A stretch of 10,704 bases of DNA from Dokdonella_A sp039926425 (GTDB lineage Bacteria; Pseudomonadota; Gammaproteobacteria; Xanthomonadales; Rhodanobacteraceae). Positions 6,448-10,704 of this stretch are shown piece by piece. The DNA lies in NCBI RefSeq assembly GCF_039926425.1, contig NZ_JBDSWZ010000119.1, positions 1 through 10,704 of the forward strand, read 5' to 3'. Numbering within the stretch: the stretch's first letter is position 1; each line of letters starts with the position of its first letter. The position numbers and the translations under genes are program-made. Below the pieces are notes generated by a model. The model saw nothing but the letters and a program-made list of their open reading frames with translations. It searched no databases and had not been told where the DNA came from.

Positions 6448-7514
6448 GGGCCACGACGCAACTGATATTTCTGCACCGCGCGGTTGTGCGCTTCGAGCGT
6501 CGGCGTGAATTCGTGGCTGCCGTCACCGCGCGCGACGAAGTACAGCACGTCGCCGGGCGCCGGATGCAGCGCTGCTTCGATTGCGACAGCCCCTGGCAGC
6601 GCAATCGGAGTCGGCGGCAGTCCATCCCGCGTGTAGGTGTTGAACGGCGTGTCGGTCTCCAGGTCGGCGCGACGGATGTTGCCGGCATATCCGTCGCCCA
6701 TTCCGTAGATCACCGTCGGATCGGTTTGCAGGCGCATGTGGAATTTGAGTCGGCGCGCGAACACCCCGGCGATCACCGGCCGCTCGGCCGGCTGCGCGGT
6801 TTCCTTCTCGACAATCGAAGCGAGGATCAGCGCCTGATACGGCGTTTCCAGCTCGGTGTCGCCCGCGCGAGCGACCCACAATTTCTCCAGTGTCTTCTGC
6901 ATCGCCAGGTGCGCCCGCTTCAACACATCGAAATCGGATTCACCCTTCACCCAGGCATAGGTTTCCGGAAGAAACCAGCCTTCCGGCCTGCCGTCGGCGA
7001 TGCCGACCCGCTTCGCGATGTCCTCGTCGGACGCGCCGGGCAAGGTCTGTTCAAGTCCGGGTTCGTTCGCGAGTGCCAGGCGTGCTTGCCGGAAGGTCCA
7101 CCCATCGACGATCGTGAAACGATGCTGCACCACCTCGCCATCAGCCATGCGACGCAACAACTCGCGCGGCGTGATGCCCTGCGGCAACGCGTATTCCCCG
7201 GCGTGCAGGCGTCCGGCGACACCGAGCTCTCGCCCGAGCACGCGCCAGTAAGTCGCGTAACGGAATCCACCCGCGATGACGCCTTCGCGACGCAACTGGG
7301 CGACGATCAGCGGGTAGCTCGTTCCGCGCGCGACGTCGGTGGTTGCGTCGGCACTCGGCACCGGCAATGGGGCGTGTGTGTAGCGGTCATAGTCCAGCCA
7401 AGCGAACGCCGCGCCCGCCATCAAGCCGATGAGCAGCAGCAGGACGGCAACCCCTCCGACCGAGACACGCGAGACACGGGCGGGCGGGCGTTTGCGGGCG
7501 GTTCGTTTGCGCAT
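6444..7514 (-). CDS. mltG: Endolytic peptidoglycan transglycosylase MltG (YceG-like)
   Basis: MltG is an inner-membrane lytic transglycosylase that cuts nascent glycan strands and is thought to set where elongation stops. The 356-residue product opens with a basic cytoplasmic stretch (residues 2-16), then a single membrane segment at about 19-40. The rest lies in the periplasm. A LysM-like part is followed by the YceG catalytic domain: EGWFLPETY at 178-186, LASIVEKET with the catalytic Glu236, RLQTDPTVIYG at 261-271, and the C-terminal LYFVARGDGSHEF with EAHN. GGAAG-like pairing is seen as GGAAG 5 bases before the ATG. It lies 60 bases after pabB with a hairpin between, and overlaps tmk by 4 bases. 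In E. coli pabC sits just before this gene; here it does not. Confidence 0.96.
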   Translation of the reverse strand: MRKRTARKRPPARVSRVSVGGVAVLLLLIGLMAGAAFAWLDYDRYTHAPLPVPSADATTDVARGTSYPLIVAQLRREGVIAGGFRYATYWRVLGRELGVAGRLHAGEYALPQGITPRELLRRMADGEVVQHRFTIVDGWTFRQARLALANEPGLEQTLPGASDEDIAKRVGIADGRPEGWFLPETYAWVKGESDFDVLKRAHLAMQKTLEKLWVARAGDTELETPYQALILASIVEKETAQPAERPVIAGVFARRLKFHMRLQTDPTVIYGMGDGYAGNIRRADLETDTPFNTYTRDGLPPTPIALPGAVAIEAALHPAPGDVLYFVARGDGSHEFTPTLEAHNRAVQKYQLRRGP

Positions 7515-7546
7515 GGGTCTTCCAGCGTAACCGGTGTATGGGGCAC

Positions 7547-7570
7547 GGCGCGAGCCTCGCAGGCTGCGCC
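7547..7570 (-). other. Strong hairpin between pabB and mltG
   Basis: GGCGC (7547-7551), one bulged G, AGCCT (7553-7557), a CGC loop, AGGCT (7561-7565) and GCGCC (7566-7570) form a 10-bp stem. It begins only a few bases after the pabB stop. On the transcribed minus strand no T-run follows, so it does not look like an intrinsic terminator. It could mark an mRNA-processing or stability boundary between the two genes. Confidence 0.4.
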
Positions 7571-7574
7571 ACAG

Positions 7575-8936
7575 TCAATTTGAAACAGCGTTCAATGCGT
7601 GAAGAAGGCCGCGCGCCTTTGCGCGCGTTTCCTCCAGCTCCTGCTGCGGCTGCGAGTCCGCGACGATTCCCGCACCGGCGCGGAAATGCACGCAGTCACC
7701 CTGCAGCGTGAGCGTGCGGATCAGGATATTGAGATCCAAGTCGCCATCGCGGTTCAGATAGCCGAAAGAGCCCGTGTAAGCGCCGCGCCCGACCCGCTCG
7801 ATGTCGGCAATGATCTGCATGCAGCGTACTTTTGGACAGCCGGTGATCGTGCCACCGGGAAACACCGCCCGGATCGCATCCCCCGGCGTCACTCCATAGT
7901 GCAACAGCCCTCGCACGTTCGACACGATGTGATGCACGTGTGCATAGCTCTCGACACCCATCAACTCATCCACCACGACGCTGCCGGGGCGGCAGATGCG
8001 CCCGAGGTCGTTGCGTTCCAGATCGATCAGCATCACATGCTCGGCGCGTTCCTTCGGGTGCCCGACCAGTTCGCGCACGCTGACCACATCGTCGTCCACG
8101 CGCGCGCGGGTGCCGGCAATCGGGCGTGTCTGCACCACCTCGCCGCGAATCTCGATCAGGCGCTCCGGCGAGGAACTCACGATTGCCCAGTCTGCCGTCT
8201 GCAGCAGCCCGGCGAACGGCGCTGGATTGGCCCGACGCAGGGCCGCGTACAGGTCTGCAGCACGCGGCGACTCCGCGTGGTGCGCGCGCCACTCGCGCGA
8301 CAGGTTGACCTGAAACACGTCGCCATCGGCGAGGTGGCGCTGGATCCGTTCGACTCCATCGAGGAACAGCGCAGGCGCGTCCTCGTCGACGGTACACGAC
8401 GCAATGGACGCGATCTCCTGAATCGTCGACTCCACGTCGAGATCGGCCTGCAGAAGATCGATGAGTTCCTCTCGACCCTTTTCCGCAACGAGCCAGGTCC
8501 GATCGGCCTGGTGATCGACGATGATCGCCGCGGGACAGCGCAGCGCCAGCGCGATCGGCATCGCGGCGTCGCGCGACGGCGGCAATCGCAGCGACGGTTC
8601 GATCTCCGCAGCCAGCTCGTAACCCAGGTACAACAGCCAGCCGCCGCGGAACGGCAATCCGTGCGTTTCCATGTCCGGGGAAAGCCGCTCGGCCTGCCAA
8701 GCCTCATCGAGCGCTGCGAGAAAGGATGTTCCGACCACGTGCTCGTCGCGGTCTCTCACATGTCCGTCTGCTCCCAGTCGGAGCCACTGTTCGGGAAAGG
8801 CAAACAGGATGTCGTGTCGTGCGCGCGCACTCCCGCGCGCAACGCTTTCAAGGAAACCGGGATAGCGTGCGGGAAAGGAAGCCGCCAGCGGCAGGAGATC
8901 GCGTGCGTTTCCGACCGTGCGGACGATGGTACTCAT
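7575..8936 (-). CDS. pabB: Aminodeoxychorismate synthase component I (chorismate-binding enzyme)
   Basis: PabB converts chorismate and ammonia (from a glutaminase partner) to 4-amino-4-deoxychorismate for folate. The 453-residue protein has the TrpE/PabB N-terminal domain with FLESVARGSARARHDILF, and the chorismate-binding domain with DVFQVNLSREW, SSSPERLIE, RPIAGTR, HVMLIDLERNDLGRIC, GGTITGCPKVRCMQII and GSFGYLNRDGDLDLNILIRT. SITG/TITG before CPKVR and the GYLN segment favour PabB over TrpE. At residue 274, however, there is Ala, as in TrpE, where E. coli PabB has the nucleophilic Lys. Start ATG 8936 lies 26 bases after fabF; a frame extending to 9077 runs inside fabF and is not conserved. 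Neither pabC nor a glutaminase gene (pabA) is in the window. The fabF-pabB-mltG order supports the call; anthranilate synthase is the alternative. Confidence 0.87.
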   Translation of the reverse strand: MSTIVRTVGNARDLLPLAASFPARYPGFLESVARGSARARHDILFAFPEQWLRLGADGHVRDRDEHVVGTSFLAALDEAWQAERLSPDMETHGLPFRGGWLLYLGYELAAEIEPSLRLPPSRDAAMPIALALRCPAAIIVDHQADRTWLVAEKGREELIDLLQADLDVESTIQEIASIASCTVDEDAPALFLDGVERIQRHLADGDVFQVNLSREWRAHHAESPRAADLYAALRRANPAPFAGLLQTADWAIVSSSPERLIEIRGEVVQTRPIAGTRARVDDDVVSVRELVGHPKERAEHVMLIDLERNDLGRICRPGSVVVDELMGVESYAHVHHIVSNVRGLLHYGVTPGDAIRAVFPGGTITGCPKVRCMQIIADIERVGRGAYTGSFGYLNRDGDLDLNILIRTLTLQGDCVHFRAGAGIVADSQPQQELEETRAKARGLLHALNAVSN

Positions 8937-8962
8937 CGACGCGGGCGATTCGGTGAGGCGCT

Positions 8963-10201
8963 CTACAACCGACGGAAAATGATCGTGCCGTTGGTGCCGC
9001 CGAAACCGAACGAGTTCGACAGCACCACGTCGAGCTCTGCATCGCGCGCAGTGTGCGGGACGAAATCGAGATCGCACCCTTCACCGGGGTTGTCGAGGTT
9101 GATCGTGGGTGGAACGATGCCGTCGCGCATTGCGAGGATCGAGAAGATCGCCTCGACGCCGCCGGCCGCTCCAAGCAGATGCCCGGTCATCGACTTCGTC
9201 GAGCTGACCATCAGCTTTTTCGCGTGATCGCCGAACACGGTCTTGATGCCCTGCACTTCGGCGGCGTCACCGGCCGGCGTCGAGGTGCCGTGCGCGTTGA
9301 TGTATTGCACGTCGGCCGGATTCAGCCCTGCATCCTTCAGCGCAGCCGCGGCACAACGCGCGCCGCCTTCGCCATTCTCGCTTGGCGAGGTCATGTGGAA
9401 CGCATCGCCGCTCATCCCGAAACCGACGAGCTCGCAGTAGATGCGTGCTCCGCGCTTCCTTGCATGTTCGTATTCCTCTATCACCAGCACGCCGGCGCCG
9501 TCGGACAACACGAATCCGTCGCGGTCGCGATCCCACGGTCGGCTTGCCTTGTGCGGTTCATCGTTGCGCGTGGACATTGCCCGAGCCGAGCAGAAGCCGC
9601 CGATCGCGGTGCCGACGGTCGAGAACTCGGCGCCACCGGCGACCATCGCGTCGGCGTCGCCGTACTGGATCAGGCGCATCGCGAGACCGATGTTGTGCGT
9701 TGCGGTCGTGCACGCGGTGACGCATGCGATGTTCGGCCCTTTCAGCCCGAGCATGATCGACAGATTGCCCGATGCCATGTTGATGATCGAGCTCGGCACG
9801 AAAAACGGCGAGATCTTCCGCTGGCCGTGTTCGTGATAGGTGATCGCTGTTTTCTCGATCGTCGCAATGCCGCCGATGCCTGCACCGACCGCCACACCGA
9901 TGCGTTCCGCGTCGTGTTCGTGCGGATGCAGGCCGGCATCCTCCAGCGCCTGGACCGACGCCGCGATGCCATAGTGGATGAACGGGTCCATCTTCTTGAC
10001 GTCTTTCGCCGCAACGTAGTGCGCCGGATCGAAATCGCGCACTTCACCGGCAATGCGCGTCGGGAACGTCGAAGCATCGAAGTGCGTGATCGGACCGATG
10101 CCGCTGTGGCCGGCGATGATGTTCGACCATGCGGTGGCGACATCATTTCCGACGGGGCTGATGATGCCGAGACCGGTGACCACGACGCGACGTTTGCTCA
10201 T
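8963..10201 (-). CDS. fabF: 3-oxoacyl-[acyl-carrier-protein] synthase II (beta-ketoacyl-ACP synthase II)
   Basis: FabF condenses malonyl-ACP with acyl-ACP in each elongation round of type II fatty-acid synthesis, and is the enzyme that extends palmitoleate to cis-vaccenate. The 412-residue protein is a complete thiolase-fold enzyme. Its catalytic triad is Cys164 (VTACTTATHNIG), His304 (NAHGTSTPAGD) and His341 (TGHLLGAAGG); STKSMTGH carries the conserved Lys. The N-terminus MSKRRVVVTGLGIISPVGN and C-terminus SFGFGGTNGTIIF are canonical. AGAGG lies about 12 bases before the ATG, a rather long spacing. It is 163 bases after acpP, which encodes its substrate carrier, with a hairpin terminator between, so its level can be set apart from that of acpP. 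Confidence 0.98.
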   Translation of the reverse strand: MSKRRVVVTGLGIISPVGNDVATAWSNIIAGHSGIGPITHFDASTFPTRIAGEVRDFDPAHYVAAKDVKKMDPFIHYGIAASVQALEDAGLHPHEHDAERIGVAVGAGIGGIATIEKTAITYHEHGQRKISPFFVPSSIINMASGNLSIMLGLKGPNIACVTACTTATHNIGLAMRLIQYGDADAMVAGGAEFSTVGTAIGGFCSARAMSTRNDEPHKASRPWDRDRDGFVLSDGAGVLVIEEYEHARKRGARIYCELVGFGMSGDAFHMTSPSENGEGGARCAAAALKDAGLNPADVQYINAHGTSTPAGDAAEVQGIKTVFGDHAKKLMVSSTKSMTGHLLGAAGGVEAIFSILAMRDGIVPPTINLDNPGEGCDLDFVPHTARDAELDVVLSNSFGFGGTNGTIIFRRL

Positions 10202-10308
10202 GACTGGATGCTGCCTCTACCTGGGGTGCAGTCGCCGGAAGGTGAGCGACTCATCGTGCCGCCATGCGCATCAATGCCAACATACGCGGGCGTGTGCAGC
10301 AGATCTCC

Positions 10309-10342
10309 AAAATGAAAGCTGCGCCTCGTGGGCGCAGCTTTC
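10309..10342 (-). terminator. Hairpin terminator or attenuator after acpP
   Basis: GAAAGCTGCGCC (10314-10325) and GGCGCAGCTTTC (10331-10342) form a perfect 12-bp stem with a 5-base loop. On the minus strand it is followed by ATTTT (10313-10309). It lies 22 bases after the acpP stop. The tail is short, so partial read-through into fabF is likely, which would make acpP mRNA much more abundant than that of the genes downstream. Confidence 0.75.
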
Positions 10343-10364
10343 TTTGAAACCTGTCGCCGGAACG

Positions 10365-10604
10365 TCAGGCCTTGACGTGCGCCTTGACGTAGTCGACGGC
10401 CTGCTGGACGGTGGTGATCTTCTCGGCTTCCTCGTCCGGAATCTCGCACTCGAACTCCTCCTCGAGCGCCATGACCAGCTCGACGGTATCGAGCGAGTCG
10501 GCGCCGAGATCGTCCACGAAGGACGCGTTCGGCGTGACCTCATCTTCCTTCACGCCCAGTTGCTCGACGACGATCTTCTTGACGCGCTCTTCGATAGTGC
10601 TCAT
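10365..10604 (-). CDS. acpP: Acyl carrier protein
   Basis: AcpP carries growing acyl chains as thioesters on a 4'-phosphopantetheine arm during fatty-acid and lipid synthesis in the cytoplasm. The 79-residue product is strongly acidic and forms the four-helix ACP fold. The arm is attached at Ser37 in GADSLDTVE, the strictly conserved DSL motif. MSTIEERVKKIVVEQLGV and EKITTVQQAVDYVKAH match the family at both ends. The start at 10604 is fixed by GGAGGT 10 bases upstream; a frame extending to 10667 would add 21 residues unlike any ACP. A likely promoter -10 element lies about 85 bases upstream. The genes usually found before acpP (fabD, fabG) would lie beyond the right edge and are not seen. 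Confidence 0.98.
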   Translation of the reverse strand: MSTIEERVKKIVVEQLGVKEDEVTPNASFVDDLGADSLDTVELVMALEEEFECEIPDEEAEKITTVQQAVDYVKAHVKA

Positions 10605-10614
10605 GTGTTTCAGG

Positions 10615-10620
10615 ACCTCC
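10615..10620 (-). promoter_or_regulatory. Strong ribosome-binding site of acpP
   Basis: GGAGGT on the minus strand is a near-perfect Shine-Dalgarno sequence, 10 bases before the ATG at 10604. It is the strongest such site in the window, in line with the high protein output expected of acpP. Confidence 0.75.
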
Positions 10621-10688
10621 GATCGGAATTCGTGCGACCCGCGGCGCGGCGCGCAGTGCGTGGGCAAGGCACCCGTGCAAGACGCGGC

Positions 10689-10694
10689 ATTGTA
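10689..10694 (-). promoter_or_regulatory. Candidate -10 element of an acpP promoter
   Basis: TACAAT on the minus strand matches five of six positions of TATAAT. The expected -35 hexamer would sit near 10712, beyond the window, so it cannot be checked here. A start near 10682 would give a leader of about 78 bases and let acpP be expressed separately from the genes before it. Confidence 0.4.
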
Positions 10695-10704
10695 GAGGAA
10701 GGCA

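Noticed and set aside
6486..7583. 365-codon open frame on the plus strand opposite mltG
   Set aside because: Shadow of mltG; composition dominated by Arg, no start signal.
8937..9077. Longer pabB start at 9077
   Set aside because: The extra 47 residues overlap fabF, are basic and unlike the family; ATG at 8936 gives the normal N-terminus.
7599..9227. 542-codon open frame on the plus strand opposite pabB
   Set aside because: It is antisense to pabB and the end of fabF, which show full family motifs. Its translation is rich in Arg and His with no recognisable domain, as expected of a shadow frame in GC-rich coding DNA.
9053..10315. 420-codon open frame on the plus strand opposite fabF
   Set aside because: Antisense shadow of fabF with low-complexity Arg/Asp/His-rich translation; no ribosome site or domain.
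10605..10667. Longer acpP start at 10667
   Set aside because: The 21 added residues do not resemble any ACP, and a near-perfect ribosome site fits the ATG at 10604.
1..10704. CRISPR array, insertion sequence, prophage or tRNA gene
   Set aside because: No spaced direct repeats, transposase or integrase motifs, or tRNA-like cloverleaf with a CCA or TTCGA arm were noticed on reading either strand.

Overview
The window is GC-rich chromosomal DNA from a proteobacterium, most likely a gammaproteobacterium of the Xanthomonadales/Lysobacterales type. This rests on the gene order acpP-fabF-pabB-mltG-tmk-holB-pilZ, which I recall as typical of that order, and on the proteobacterial form of each protein. 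No mobile element, CRISPR array, tRNA or rRNA was seen. I found no new multi-gene system; most of the window is core metabolism.

Left part (1-2508). A minus-strand gene for an exported glycine-zipper protein of YcfJ type runs off the left edge. About 225 bases separate it from the divergent plus-strand pair cysS (cysteinyl-tRNA synthetase) and sufE (sulfur-acceptor protein for Fe-S assembly). These two overlap by 17 bases and both concern the use of cysteine.

Middle part (2505-3521). This is the irregular stretch. The last third of a histone-deacetylase-superfamily gene survives as a pseudogene on the minus strand, tail to tail with sufE. At its broken end begins a plus-strand ORF for a NarL/LuxR-type regulator. 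Its receiver-like domain has lost the phosphorylation residues, its linker carries a cysteine cluster, and its C-terminus looks frameshifted. I read the stretch as a deletion or rearrangement scar.

Right part (3522-10704). This is a long minus-strand cluster, read from the right: acpP, a hairpin terminator or attenuator, fabF, pabB, mltG, tmk, holB, pilZ and panE. From mltG onward the genes are joined by ATGA or GTGA overlaps or by gaps of a few bases, so translation is probably coupled. Together they cover fatty-acid elongation (acpP, fabF), folate (pabB), peptidoglycan processing (mltG), dTTP supply and replication (tmk, holB), type IV pilus function (pilZ) and pantothenate synthesis (panE). 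PanE helps make the 4'-phosphopantetheine that loads AcpP, which gives the two ends of the cluster a metabolic link.
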